Shown: piece after piece, positions 35,961 to 48,599 of the stretch | Layout of the letters: each line of letters starts with the position of its first letter | How positions within the stretch are numbered: the stretch's first letter is position 1 | DNA from: Haliclona indistincta | Taxonomy: Eukaryota > Porifera > Demospongiae > Haplosclerida > Chalinidae | Direction: 5' to 3' | DNA length: 64,000 nt | Assembly: GCA_964017065.1 (NCBI GenBank) | Contig: OZ024788.1 | Location: 2,889,809-2,953,808 of the forward strand | Position numbers and translations under genes: made by a program | The notes under the pieces: generated by a model | Told to the model about the DNA's origin: nothing | Databases searched by the model: none | The model's input: only the letters and a program-made list of their open reading frames with translations

Positions 35961-36667
35961 GACCTTTTCGTTTAAGGCGATGGAATGTTGGCGCGTCATA
36001 GATGCGTCATAATTAATTGAAATTTTACATCCGTAGTAAGGCTGGGCCTTCGTTTGCAGTGATTTTACATTACGTCAATAGAGAAATGAACTATACTTTC
36101 AAACTGCGCGGGTTTTGCAAAGCCGCCGAATATTCCCAAATAAGAGCAATATAATAAAACTTTAATCTTTCCTGTATACGCTTGCATTTGTTCCGTCGTT
36201 CTACTTACAGTGTTGGCCGAGTTCTGAGGTCAGGTAACACATGACCTAGCCTCGAGGCTACATATTACCTAGCTACTACCTAGCACCGACGAAGCTGTGT
36301 TGTAGTGTGTTTGTCGTATGGTGGATGTAGGCTAGGTCCAGGAACATCGTCTTCTGTAAGTACAACGGTGTTGTCTGCTCTGGTAGCTGCCATTAGTTCC
36401 CTGAGATGTGCTACTATAGACCGCTGGAAGTCAGCACACGCAGTAAGTAGAGCAACTGAACAAAAACTAACAGACGCTAGGAAGACGAAAGTTCTATTCT
36501 ACTGCCCTTATTCTGGGATATTCGGTTGCGCTACAAAGCCTGCGCAGTTCAAAACTAGCTTATTCTCCATTGAGCGCAATGCAAAAGCAGCTTCAGCTTT
36601 ACTACGGATGTGACGTAAAAATTAATTATTGATAATTGCATTCTTCTGGGTCTTAAACGAAAAGGTC
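35961..36667. mobile_element. Foldback MITE with TA target, just upstream of the GTPase exon
   Basis: GACCTTTTCGTTTAAG and its reverse complement CTTAAACGAAAAGGTC mark the ends, with TA outside each (35959-35960 and 36668-36669). Imperfect arms of about 200 bp include ACATCCGTAGTAA/TTACTACGGATGT; the centre is unique. It ends 44 bases before the acceptor of the GTPase exon at 36712, so it lies in that gene's intron or has displaced upstream sequence. The open frame at 36305-36613 spans arm and centre and is not gene-like. Confidence 0.75.
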
Positions 36668-36711
36668 TATTGTGGTCAATTTCATGCCGTAATGTAGATC
36701 ATTTTGTGCAG

Positions 36712-39700
36712 ATTCTGTAAGTCCTGTTGTTGCTATGAAGTCACTAGAGGTAACAGTCACTATGGAGATCACCAACATTGGTACCCAGGGCTACCCTGGT
36801 GTTGGCAAGACATCAGTTCTTGATCTCGCTATGGGGAAAGATCCTGCTCCCACGAGAGCTAGTACAGACTGTATTGATCCACCCTCTCACTACTTGATGA
36901 CTGACAGCGCAACAGAAGGAGTAGAGTGGGAGCGTGTCACAACAGACAAGATGTTTGAACTGATGTGCAAAGCAATGAAGAAGACCATTGAAGAAAATCC
37001 CCAAGTTGTTAGTGCTGAATCAGATGAACCAACAGCGGCAATTCTATCTTCTAACGATATGCAATTGCTTTCACAACCAAGCAAATCTTCATCACGTGAT
37101 AAACCAGATCCTTCACATGATCGTGATGACTCACCTTACTCTGTGTTCCCTGATCTCGTCAATAAGTTATCAACCAGCAAAAGTTCAGGTGTAATCTTCA
37201 AATCTCACTGGATGATGGTCACTGATTGTGGTGGCCAACCACCATTTCTAGATGCAGCTGCTCTCTTTCTTCGCAACAGTTGCCTTCAAATCTTACCTGT
37301 CAAACTCACTCAGCGATTGAACAAGAAACCGAAGTTTTCATATTATTATGAAGGTGTGCGTGCTGCTTTTGATGACCACTATGTACCTTTGACATACAAG
37401 CAGACAATCGAGACTCTGGCCAAGTCAGTAGCTTCTATTCAGGCGCCATACACACCATCAGCAACAAAGTGTCCTGAGGGAGCTAAATTCACTATTGTGG
37501 GCACATTTGAAGACAAAGTAAACCAAGAAACCATTGAAGATAAAGAATCGATCCTTAAAAAAGTTTTAGAACCATATGAGCCATTCCAAGTCCGGTTGGA
37601 TAAGAAAGTTATTCTACCGGTTAACGCTGTTGTCAGTGATGCTGAGGAGCGAGCAAAGTCTGCAGAGAAGCTTAGAAGACTGATTCAAAAGTCGGATGTT
37701 AGTATGAAAGTAGACATAAAGTTACGCTGGTTTGGGCTTCTTCTCAGCATACTCACGATAGCTGAGAAGGAACAGAGAACTGTACTTACACTAGATCAGT
37801 GCAATAAACTCGGAGATACTTTGGGTATGGATAAATTAGAGACCAAGCAAGCAATCCAGTTCTTTCACGATATTAGCCTGATCATGTATTTTGATACTCC
37901 AAAGCTCAGAGATTCTGTCATCATTGACACCAAACCAGTGCTCAACAAGCTCTCTCGATTACTCAGTGTTGCGTTTCTTGAGGAACAGTTTCTTAATGAT
38001 CATTTAAAAATTCTCTTTCCCTCTCGAGCCAAAGAACTACTTCAGTGCCATGGACTTATCGAAATAACCATGTTAGAAAAATCTGGCATTAATTTCGCTG
38101 AGCCAATCACGTTACGATTTTTTCTTGACATCTTAGAGCATGTTAAAATAGTTGTGGCAATCAACGAAGAATCAGAATATTTCATGCCTTGCGCTCTTTC
38201 CTATTGTCGTAAACCAAGTGTATCAGAATCATCTCCGTGGGTGATCAGATTACAAGTGAGACGAGGGGTTAGCAAAGAGTACATTCCTATTCCAGTTGGT
38301 TATCTACCTGCCATGATAGTCTTTCTTCTCACGAAGTTCTTGTCACACTTTTCAATTGCAACTGATCGTCAGCGACGACAGTATCGGAATAAAATTAGAT
38401 TAGAATATGAGCCTGGTGGACATGTCTTTTTTGTTCAGCGCCGTCTTCAACTGGAAATATACTATTCTGGTTTTAAAAAGCTTCCACAAGAGTGCAAAAC
38501 TATCCGAAATCGTGTTCTGAAGTCGATAAAGTTGACTGAAGAAAAGCTCCACATCATTCAAGAAGGAGAAGGTGCCATCACCAAGGTGGACTCTTTCCTT
38601 TGCTCCTGTGGCAAGGGCAGTGCTCACCACACCTGTGCCTTCAAGCCTCTCTCAGGGATTCTGGAATGTGAGGAGACATATAGTCTTTTCGATTTGCAAA
38701 CAAGGCATTTGCACTGGCTAGGTGGGTTACATGTATTATTAACATGTTCAGTTCAATAAAATAATCAATTTTTATGCAGATGCTCCTACAACACAAAGTG
38801 AGTCAGCTGGTAATGATCCATCAGGAAGTTTTCACCAAAACCAAGCACAAATGTATGTTGTTTATCATTAGTGCATGTATCAGATGCTTCTTTAGTATAG
38901 CTGTACATATTGATCACATACTGATCACCGTTTTGGTGTAGTTGCATGTAGTGGTGTCAGAAAACAATTTGCTATCCCACCATGTTTATAGTTGTAAAGT
39001 TTAGCTAGGTCTGTATGAAGTAATCATTCCTTAGTTATTTATTTATTAGCACTGTTGCGAGTGCACTACGGGAACTATTGCGTAAGGGGTGTGGTCAAGA
39101 CAGACACCCCTCACCCAATAATTCTCATATTGCACGAGCAGACAGTGCTTTGACTGGTTTGTAGCACGATGGCCAGCCGCTGTCGCTGGATCTTTGTGCC
39201 TGGGTGACTTTTTAGGTCGAGCCAAAGTCAGTCTCCGCCCATCGTGCTATAACTTCCCACCATTCGCATTATGGAAGTTTTAGAACGGACAGTGCCTTTG
39301 ATACGCCCACACAAAGTGCTACAATAAAGAAATTATTACATCAACAATAGAGTGTTATAACTTTGTCGGTTCTAATTTTAATGAGCTTATGAATATTAAG
39401 TAATAAAAACTTCTATGTGCCGTAAGTTTTCCTGGATGAAACAAACAAGTTTTCCCAATTGTTGACAGGACAGTATGTCCCTCTTGTGATAACATTGCCT
39501 TTCTTTATGCATGCAGGGACACAAGTGAGAAGGAAAACGAAAGTGTCAGTGAATTGTCTACAATACTTGGTAAGTGTGTTGACTTACAGTTAACTGGTGT
39601 ACATCTTGTGCATGCATGCAGGTATTGATGACCTTGTTAAGGTGAAGAATGCTTTGGAGAGAGTCAATGACTGGCAGTCTCTTGGGTTGGAGTTGGGACT

Positions 39701-40680
39701 TTTCTATCCTAGACTAGATGCAATAGGGAAGAATAATCGTGGTCAGATTGTGGAGTGTAAGACAGAGATGATAGCAGCTTGGCTGAATAAACAAGACAAT
39801 GTACTCCAAGTTGGTGCACCTTCGTGGTCGGTACTGAAACCAGCTCTCAAAGGGATAGGAGAGATTGCAGTAGCTGATCAGTTATCTCATACTGTCAATA
39901 GTACTGGCAGAATACCAACAGGTTTGCTTCTGTTTGTGGTTTAGCATGAGCCAACATTATTGTATTTCTTCAAAAGATTCAGCGCCTTCGCACCTTATTG
40001 CTGAAATGCATACTAAACCTCCAAATTTTAGCAAGTGATTTAGTTCTTCATCACAGTCAGCCAACAGCTCAACGCAAAATGAGAACTGTAGACAAGTTCA
40101 CGTTCAAAACACGTGATCGTTGGCACTTCTAGAACTTCTGTCACAATAATAATTTTAATATCTCCAAATATTGGGCAAGCAAGTCTGAAATTATTTTGCG
40201 CTGAATTTTTAGAAGAAATAGCAGAGAAATACAGTACTTTCTATCTTGTATGTAATTACTTGTGAAAGGGAAGTACTGCAGTTTGCAAGTTGGTTGTCAT
40301 AGTCAATGCTTGATGCGCCTCAGCTGAAAATACTGTGCAATACAGGAAGCCCTGTATATATAGCTGTTATCACAGGCTAACCACCCATTCAACTATCCTA
40401 GCATTCACTATGACAACCAACTTGTACCTTCTAAGGCAATGTGAAAAGGTGCTGGTTGTGCAATACAAATTGTAGCTTCATGTCAAGACAAAGTTTGTAT
40501 CCTGTCACGTTACATGGCATATATCTCTATGGATCTCTAAGAAGGAGACAGCTTGTTAGAAAGCGTAAACAAGGTATGTGTTACCTATTACACTTCACAC
40601 ATGGTTTTACTTGTGGTTTATGCTCTGCAGCTAATGCTGATTATGATGATCAATCGCCCTCTCGTAGAAAAAAGCACTAA
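36712..40680 (+). CDS. ROC/COR-like GTPase with one Death domain
   Basis: Exons 36712-38721, 38780-38852, 39517-39569, 39622-39921 and 40631-40680. The first begins after a TTTTGTGCAG acceptor, so a short 5' exon is not located; the first Met in the exon is at 36735. P-loop GYPGVGKTS, G3-like DCGGQPPFLDAA, G4-like VGTFEDKV and a COR-like winged-helix region run to the conserved RHLHWLG end. The 39622-39921 exon is a Death domain (DDLVKVKNALERVNDWQSLG...), and the last exon gives a basic tail SPSRRKKH. The P-loop missing from view in the 1-5209 gene is present here. A basic micro-exon (VRKRKQ) at about 40540-40574 seems to have lost its acceptor relative to the copy at 51614, so it is probably skipped. 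Predicted role: nucleotide switch coupled to Death-domain signalling. Upstream exons are masked by the MITE. Confidence 0.8.
38798..39516. other. Introns and start of a duplicated segment
   Basis: The introns around the small exons of the GTPase gene hold the beginning of the segment duplicated at 50075-51960 (homology from about 39115: GAGCAGACAGTGCTTTGACT, TTTGTGCCTGGGTGACTTTT). A short hairpin (AGGGGTGT...ACACCCCT) lies at 39087-39112. The small coding exon 38780-38852 overlaps its left edge. Confidence 0.45.
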
Positions 40681-40880
40681 TAAGGTATTATTGTTCAAAA
40701 ACTAGTGTCAGATCATGGCATTGGTAACTGCTGTTTTCAATTTCTATAGGAGATTGCAGATGGAAAGTACAGCTTACAGAAGAAATAACAATAACTGTTT
40801 TATTTCATGTTGTATTCTTGTTAATTTTTTGTCGAGAGTATTGAGGTACTGCTAACAGCGGATGGGGTCTTTACAAGTAT
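39115..40880. repeat. Segmental duplication carrying a Death exon, copy A
   Basis: Collinear with 50075-51960, including the small exon, the Death exon, the basic tail exons and the introns. This copy has an intact Death domain but a changed acceptor before the basic micro-exon (CTCTATGG here, CTATTATAG in copy B). Confidence 0.8.
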
Positions 40881-41159
40881 GGGATCACCATCATGCATTC
40901 ATGTATTACACTATCTATTGTTTATAAGGAGAAATCACTGTTATTCTTTTTAAATAATGATACTACATGTAGCTGCACTGAGAATTGTATAGCAAACAAC
41001 AGCTTCATAGCTGACAGATGCAAACAAATAATTGCAGGACCACTCAGGTCATCACAACTAGGACATTATCCATCACCCAGTCGACTCGAAGATGCACTGT
41101 ATAAATAGTACTGTAGCCCATTTGCCCACGTGATGTGTTTTTGGCGCGCAGCCAGAATA
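40681..41159. other. Spacer between GTPase-Death and CARD-Death-Death genes
   Basis: Short intergenic stretch that should contain the GTPase polyadenylation site and the promoter of the next gene. No coding block was recognised. The last bases (TTTTTGGCGCGCAGCCAGAATA) directly precede the ATG at 41160. Confidence 0.5.
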
Positions 41160-44100
41160 ATGGCGTCATCTTCTGGTGATGATGGGGTAAGTAGAAAGAT
41201 CCACTCATAAGTGCTAATTGATTCCGTTTATTATACCAGGAGGCTGAGAGGGCTGCGTTTCGAGATCATTACGCCGACCTGTTGGAGGCTATCCAGAATC
41301 CAACGACTCTGGCTGCTAGACTGTTTCAAGCCGGTCTATTGTCAGTAGAAACGAGGAAAAAAATACGCAGTGGATCATTGGTAGACGCGGTGACGGACCT
41401 CCTAGATGCGGTAGAAACAGCAATCAGAGTAGATCCCAACAATTTCTATAAGTTTCTGAAAGAACTAGAGAAAGACAGTCTAATGAAGCCCCTTTGTGAA
41501 TCACTGAGATCTAAATGTGGTAAGAGCTGTATACAATACACAGCCAAGCGCTACAGTCCGTATCGGCTCCTAATACAGGCCCCTATCATATCCGTTCAGT
41601 ATAGTCCGTATCGTGATTCTCAACAAATGGTCTGTTTCGAGCCGTAGTTTCGGAAATGAAACGGGCATGTTACAGATGTGTATCGAATGCGTAAAATGTA
41701 CGGCGCGTATCATTATGTAGGTTCGCTCCGTATCGGACCAGTTTCACGTACGTATCGTGTACTTTCTTCAGCCTGATACTTGATAAAGCATAATGTGTAT
41801 ACAAAATACTAAAATAAAATGTCTGTTTGCTGCATATCTCCACTATGTGACAATCTTGAACTTGCTAGGCAATAACACACCACTGAGATTCTTCTAAACA
41901 GGATTTCTGTTGCCCTTGCTGTCTACAAGTCCTTTCTTGGCACTGCATGAAGAAAATTTTATAGCAAGATAAAAAGCACTCATCTCAGCTCCACATGAAA
42001 GTCTTCTCAGCTACAAACAGACACTCGCTTGCTTCCAGCAAGTCTTCTACTACAGAAATGAAATGAGGATAGATATAGAACACTCACTTCCATCCAGTGT
42101 GTTTTTTCAACTGACTCAGAATGAGAGAACAAGATGAGGAGAGATAATAATATGGAGCGCTCAATTAAGTCAAGTATGTGTGTCTTTCCAATTGACTTGA
42201 ACAATAATACTACAGAAACAAGATGAGTACAGATCAGATAACACTTACTTGTTACAGAAACAAAAGAACGGATGGGTACAGATAACACTTGTGCCTAGCA
42301 TGTCTGACTTGCTACAGAAACAAAGAACGGATAACACTTGTGTCTGGCATGTCTGACTCGCTACAGAAACAAAGAACGGATGAGTACAGATAACACTTAC
42401 TTGTGTCTGGCATGTCTGACTCGCTACAGAAACAAAATAACGGATGAGTACAGATAACACTTACTTGTGTCTGGCATGTCTGACTCGCTACAGAAACAAA
42501 ATAACGGATGAGTACAGATAACACTTACTTGTGTCCAGCATGTCTGACTTGGTACAGAAACAAAATAACGGATGAGTACAGATAACACTTGCTTGTGTCT
42601 GGCATGTCTGACTCGCTACAGAAACATAGAACGGATGAGTACAGATAACACTTACTTGTGTCTGGCATGTCTGACTCGCTACAGAAACAAAGAACGGATG
42701 AGTACAGATAACACTTACTTGTGTCTGGCATGTCTGACTCGCTACAGAAACAAAATAACGGATGAGTACAGATAACACTTACTTGTGTCCAGCATGTCTG
42801 ACTTGGTACAGAAACAAAATAACGGATGAGTACAGATAACACTTGCTTGTGTCTGGCATGTCTGACTCGCTACAGAAACATAGAACGGATGAGTACAGAT
42901 AACACTTGCTTGTGTCTGGCATGTCTGACTCGCTACAGAAACAAAGAACGGATGAGTACAGATAACACTTACTTGTGTCTGGCATGTCTGACTCGCTACA
43001 GAAACAAAGAACGGATGAGTAAAGATAACACTCCAGCATGTCTTCTCGCCGACTTAAATAATAAAGCCTTTGAAATGGTGGGTATCATACTTAAAAAGAA
43101 TTCATTCCCATATGTGAACTATAATACTGTTAGCACACTGGTAGCAAAACTAATACAACAAGAGTTCAATGGAACCCATACCCTGTGCGCTATGCAAATG
43201 TGCAGAAATTGATGTGAATGCTACATACCCCTAGTGACTTCGGTGTGAACTATTATATTAGAGAACACCTACCAGCACACATTTAATTGAACGTGTTCGC
43301 TCAGTCTCATGATGTTTTAATCGGCGATGTTGCTAATAGGAATACATGGCCTTAGCACGTGACAGGAGACTTTCTCGACTTCGCAGGTGTCTTTCAAAGA
43401 GTAAATTTTCAACAACCAAGAGCTATTCCATGACAATCTTAGAGCAGTAAGGCAGTAAACAGCCACGTTTTTGTACACACACAAAATACATACATACATA
43501 CATACATACGGACGAAGCCAAACACTTAACCCTCCGGCGCCTACGTGCCCAGGGTAATAACAAATGTGACCGGATTTGCGAAAAGGGACAATAAAAATGA
43601 GATTATTGTTTGAAGTACAAAAATCGCGACAGTGTGCGGGGGACTGGAGCGTCGTGCATTTTCTCAGTAATGTTAATAATTATGTAGTCTAATGCCACAA
43701 AAGAAGCAAGGTATGCCATCATCAGTACTAACAATGCACGGAACAGGCATTGACTCTTAGGTCGTCTGACACGAGTCCACGAGGCCGAAAACAGGAAGCT
43801 AGCTCGCTGTATCTGTACCTGCCGACCGTCTGCTGTCGAGCCCCACCCAAAAAATTCTAGGTGGTCAATAATAACTACTTAATAAACTCCGCGTGAGGCA
43901 TTCATGCATATTCGCATCTCCTAGTAAAAATTAATAATTATGTTATTAGAATAATCATGCTTGTGTCTTGTCTATTCAAGCAAACGCTAAGTGGCAATAA
44001 CACATGAACTTCATGCATGGACAACAGACACAGACTTAGCTATACATGAATCATAAAATTATAGGAGCATTATGATAATTGTACCATAGGCCGAAATCCA

Positions 44101-47100
44101 TGTACGAGCATGTACAAAAAGAGAACGTTCATGAAGGAAATGGTGAATAGTCTAATTCATCTCTAGAGCACATAAAATCAAGATTCGTATCTGTATCACA
44201 ACTAAAATACTAATAACGAGAAGGATGATTACATACCAAGAGATTCTTCCTCTTCTGTTTCACTGTCACTATATCACTGTCTGTCCCAATATCAGGCTCC
44301 ATTGCCTGCTGAGTAGGCACAATAGGCTATGTGCGTATGTGCTTGTGCATGTGTGTGGGTGTGTGTGCATATGTTTGTTTGGTAGGTAAGTGCCTATGGT
44401 ATTTTTAAGTATATAACATTATTATGTGCACATGCCTCGTACGATTGCATGCACAGGTAGCATCACTCACTTTGCAATCAGATAATTTTGTCGTTTTAGC
44501 CTTAGTTGTAAATTGTTAATCTCCCTCCTTCTTTCTCCCAGTTTCTGCTTCAACTTGTTCATCTCATCAATATTATGCCTCGCTGAAAAAAATTTGGGAG
44601 TAAAGTGCATGAAGGCTTAAGAAACAAAGAGGCTTAAGAAACTAGAGTTCGAATGAACACATATCCTTGCGCTGAGCATAGTTAGTACACGACTACTCCA
44701 GCAATACAGCAACAGCTAGTCCATAGACAGCTCCAGAAAAATTGATGATAGCAATCATAGGATCATAGCTACCATACATGCACTAACAGACTAACAGTTG
44801 ATTGAGAAAGACTGATAGCTTATGATCAACTGAGCAGTTTAACCATGGCTTTGACGTTCGGTACACGTGAGACTGAGTGCAGGCCAGGAAGTCGATATGG
44901 ATAGATAGGAGGTTGGGTGACACACCCACAATACCGTAAATTGCTCTTACAAGGGCACGTAGCTTTAGAAAGCCATGGATTAGCCGCTCGAGCAAGGATT
45001 GCCAGCACAGAAAACGTCTTCATAGGGCTATAAATTTAGTGAAGAAGCTGCAAAGTGCGTTTTTGTGGCGAATTTCGAGTGGTGAGACGTAAACAAGCAT
45101 ATTTTTTGATGACACACATACAGACGGACACAAATGCATAACCCTTCCCATACTGTGCACGGGTAACAAAGAGGCTAGTTTAGATAAAATAGTTACTATG
45201 GCGGCTGAACCTGACAACACTCATTCTAGGTGAAGTAGGTGTCTATTCTCTCGACTTTATACATCACTCGATACCTTCTCTGTGGTCTGGATATATGATG
45301 GAAACCTTGCTTATTTTGGACCAAAACATGCCCCACTTATAGCTACTCCATATAAATATTTTCGGAGACTAGTCTTGTTACAGCAACTATTTCAGCACAT
45401 AATATTGTATAATAACTAGCTATAATACTTACCATCTCTCCTGAATGCTTTTTCGGCGTTTACTCTCTTCACAGTATCTTCGAGCTCTTGAATCCGCCAC
45501 TTCAGTTCTAGTAGAGTTGATATTCGTTACTGTCGATCTAGTCTTGCTTGCACTCACGCTCCAATTGGCATGCAGTGTCTGCCATATTCTATAGCACGTG
45601 GTAGTAGCTCTAGTTACTGTAACATGCCTGATCATCATGATGTATTCAACCCGATAGCTGTACAGAGCTGTATCAGCACGATGAAAGCTACCACAAACAC
45701 TGGCTGTAGAAAGTCTCCGATACAACCTGTTTATCGGGCGCGTTTCATAACTGTAGCCTATCGTTTACGATACAGAGTGTATATCTGGTCCGATACGTTA
45801 TCGCTCCGATACGAATATGTCTGCGCTTGGCTGTGTATGGATAGTTTTGTGGCAAAGGTGTGAAGAAATGTGTGCGCTGAATGTAATGAGAAAAGATGGT
45901 TTTCTGACTGGTTATGACATACTTAATGCCCACGCTTTGGTGGGCAACAAAATTGGAACAACCATAAACGCAGCAGCTCCGGCACAAAACTGGTATCAAA
46001 AGACAGATCTTCAACCAGAGCATTCATTTTAAGTTCAATCATCAGCAACACGCAACTTGGGCCTACATTTTCACGAAGGCAAATCCTGCTATTGTGGGCA
46101 AGGCTCACGGACCCACGGAAGAACCTCAGTTGCTGATGATTGTACTTGAAATGGATGCTTTGGTTGAGGATCTGTCCTTTGATACCAGTTTTGTGCCGGA
46201 GCTGCTGCGTTTATGGTCGTTCCAATTTTATTGCCCACCAAGAGCGTAGGTGTGTTGCATGTCATGATCAGTCAGAACGCATCTTTCTTATTACATTCAG
46301 CGCAAACATTTCTTCACACCTTTACTGACTTAATGGTTGTTCATGGTGTAGCTCAACTGAAGTCACCTCAACTTGTGTCTTCTCTTCCACTAAACACGTG
46401 TGAGTATAAGAACGTGTAAGAATGAATTAGCAGCTGCATAATACAGTGTACTTTTATTACAGCACAACAAACCAGTGAGAGGTTGCCACCACCCTCCATT
46501 GCCTTGGCAGCACCTTATAGTGCAACAGGCCCTGTACTCGTTGAGCAGTCTAGCGGCACATTAAGTATGGAGATATAGTTATTTTATTATTATCATCATC
46601 AGTTCTCATTCCTACGTGCAGGTCCCCTTTGGAGTCAGCCGCTCTCACAGATTCATTTAGCAAGAATTGCTTCTCATATCGATGATTGGCGACCATTTTC
46701 TCCCTTCCTCAAGCTTACAGATGCTGAAGAGACAGCGATACTTATGGAATCTGTTCATTCTGTTGCCTCACAGAAAGTTGCTATGCTGAGGAAATGGAAG
46801 CAGAAAGAAGGAAGAAAGGCTACGTACAGGGAACTTTACCTAGTGTTTAAACAATGTAAGAGAGTTGATCTTGCTGAATCTGTCGAACAGCTGGTAACTG
46901 AGACATCTGAAGAAAGTAAGCCGACAAATTAATTTTGTTTATTGTGCACGTGATTAGCCAAATTTACTTACGGATCATCAATATTATAGCTACTGTGTAC
47001 TTGTATGCTTGTGACTACATGTTCTGTAGTTTTGAGCAATCTGTCTCATTTTCCGAGACTATCAAATACATGTCAGCATGTGTATTGAAGTATTGTGATG

Positions 47101-48121
47101 GCAGATACTGCTTGTGTCTTGGGCGGCGTTTACACGACAACGCTATCAGGTGAAAACGAAGACATTGGTATCCGTTTTGGTCGTGCGTTTATACCAAAAC
47201 AATGAAAACGCATAGGTAAACGGAGACTTATGAAAACGGAGACCAAAGTGGAGACCTCGAAAACGGAGACTTGAAAAACGCTCGTGTAAACGCCAAAAAC
47301 TATTTCAAGCTTTTTGTATGAGCGTACCTCAGCCTTTATACTTGCAAAGAATGCTAGGAAGAGTCCTTAAACAACATCTATCAACAAAGAGTTTCTTCTT
47401 TTGCTTTGGTTCGTGGGGTTACAAGCGAAGAACAGCGAGCTCACCTGAAAACGCCACACCCACATTCTATTGGTTAAATTAACTTCAGCTGGCAAAATGG
47501 CGTCATGTAAACAGCTAAAACGCTGCAGCTGAATACGCATACATTTACCCGTTTTTTTTGGGCTGATCGTTTTCGTGTAAATGGCGCCTTGATTTAGTAA
47601 AATTACCTTTAAAAGTTAACTTATAATCCTGGCCATCAAATTTACAGGAACACAGGAGAAATCTGCTGGTAATCCATCCACTACTCTTGGTAAGCATGAT
47701 CGCACTGCTACTCTTGGTAAGCAACATCACTCTGTAGTTTCTCGCTAATCTGTTTAGTGATTAGTTCACATTGTTTGTATAGGACTATAGTAGCAGTGAA
47801 TTTGTGTGGTGCTAATGATTTCGTAACTGGTTCACATACATGTTATCTGCAGGTATTGATGACCTTGTTGAAGTGAAGAATGTATTGAAGAGAGTCAATG
47901 ACTGGCAGTCTCTTGGGTTAGAGTTGGGACTTCTCTATCCTACACTAGAGGGAATAGAGACTAATAATCGTGGTCAGGTTGAGCAGTGTAAGCAAAAGAT
48001 GATAGCAGCCTGGCTGAAACAAAAGGACAATGTACTCAAAGTTGGTGCTCCTTCATGGTCAGTACTGAAGACAGCTCTCAGAAAGATAGGAGAGAATGAG
48101 ATTGCTTCTAAGATAATTTAG
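41160..48121 (+). CDS. CARD-Death-Death adaptor-like protein
   Basis: Exons 41160-41186, 41240-41519, 46463-46564, 46622-46915, 47648-47689 and 47853-48121; after the first junction all introns are phase 1. Exon 2 is a CARD-like domain (HYADLLEAIQNPTTLAARLF...) with the same exon layout as the NLR at 7854, and the following exon opens with the same AQQTS linker. The exon 46622-46915 is a Death domain like the first one in the gene at 1-5209 (HIDDWRPFSPFLKL, MLRKWKQKEG); the last exon is a Death domain like that of the 36712-40680 GTPase (DDLVEVKNVLKRVNDWQSLG) and ends KII-stop. No enzymatic domain is present, so the likely role is a bridge between CARD and Death partners. Intron 2 is almost 5 kb because it contains the 4.3 kb transposon copy 2 and a foldback MITE. 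Continuity across it rests on phase and on the shared linker. Confidence 0.75.
41539..45835 (-). mobile_element. 4.3 kb transposon, copy 2 (inverted)
   Basis: Reverse-complement counterpart of 29043-33370 with the same CACAGCCAAGCGC ends and TA on both sides (41537-41538 and 45836-45837). Long stretches read as identical. It sits 20 bases into intron 2 of the CARD-Death-Death gene. The insertion leaves the splice donor (GTAAGA at 41520) intact. Confidence 0.85.
42236..43031 (-). repeat. 63-64-bp minisatellite in copy 2
   Basis: Reverse complement of the 31846-32640 array, with the same order of variant units, which shows that the two transposon copies derive from one recent common source and not from independent array expansion. 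Confidence 0.85.
45854..46323. mobile_element. 470-bp foldback MITE beside transposon copy 2
   Basis: Arms of about 190 bp: AAAGGTGTGAAGAAATG at the left, the reverse complement at the right, with shared blocks AACGCAGCAGCTCCGGCACA and AAAACTGGTATCAAA. It starts 17 bases after the TA of transposon copy 2, still inside intron 2 of the CARD gene. The open frames on both strands reflect the arms only. Confidence 0.8.
47121..47590. mobile_element. MITE rich in AAAACG motifs
   Basis: The ends GGCGGCGTTTACACGACAAC and GTTTTCGTGTAAATGGCGCC (near 47571-47587) are inverted; TTG occurs on both outer sides. The left part repeats GAAAACGGAGAC several times. It occupies the intron between the two Death exons of the CARD-Death-Death gene. 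Confidence 0.65.
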
Positions 48122-48599
48122 TCACTTTTGCTCATAAGATGTGAATGTGAGTTTTCTGCATATCAACGGTTGTTATGTTTCAGTTGTTTCTGTTATTCCG
48201 AGTTCAGGTGTCCGGACAACACGACTCAATGCTGAGCAGTAACCACATACAATAGGATAGTAACTTGTTTTTATACCGTGAACAGACTAAAGTTGTTTGT
48301 ATTCTTTTTATACCAGAAATCTACAGGTTGACTCTTTGTATAATTGTACGTATTATACGTACGTTGAATAGTGGCTTGGTAGTGAATTGTTGAATTGTGT
48401 TCATGGTACAGTGGCTTTCAAAGTTCTTGTCTAGCATATCGAAAATGAAAGTATGACGATTACTATTCAAATTCACTTTTAGTCCTGTATTCATGCAATT
48501 ACATGTATGTGTGTTTGATTGGTCAACCAAACAGTGCTGAACGCTGATGTTCCAGGTAGTGGTGTTACTCATTCGCGGGTCACTCGCCATATTGCTACA
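48122..48599. other. 3' flank of the CARD-Death-Death gene
   Basis: No coding block recognised. AT-rich sequence with a palindromic GTACGTATTATACGTAC near 48346-48362. Confidence 0.45.

Noticed and set aside
36305..36613. Frame of 102 codons
   Set aside because: Spans the centre and right arm of a MITE.
45570..46032. Plus-strand frames near the end of transposon copy 2
   Set aside because: They run across the transposon end into the foldback arm and have a counterpart only through the inverted repeat.
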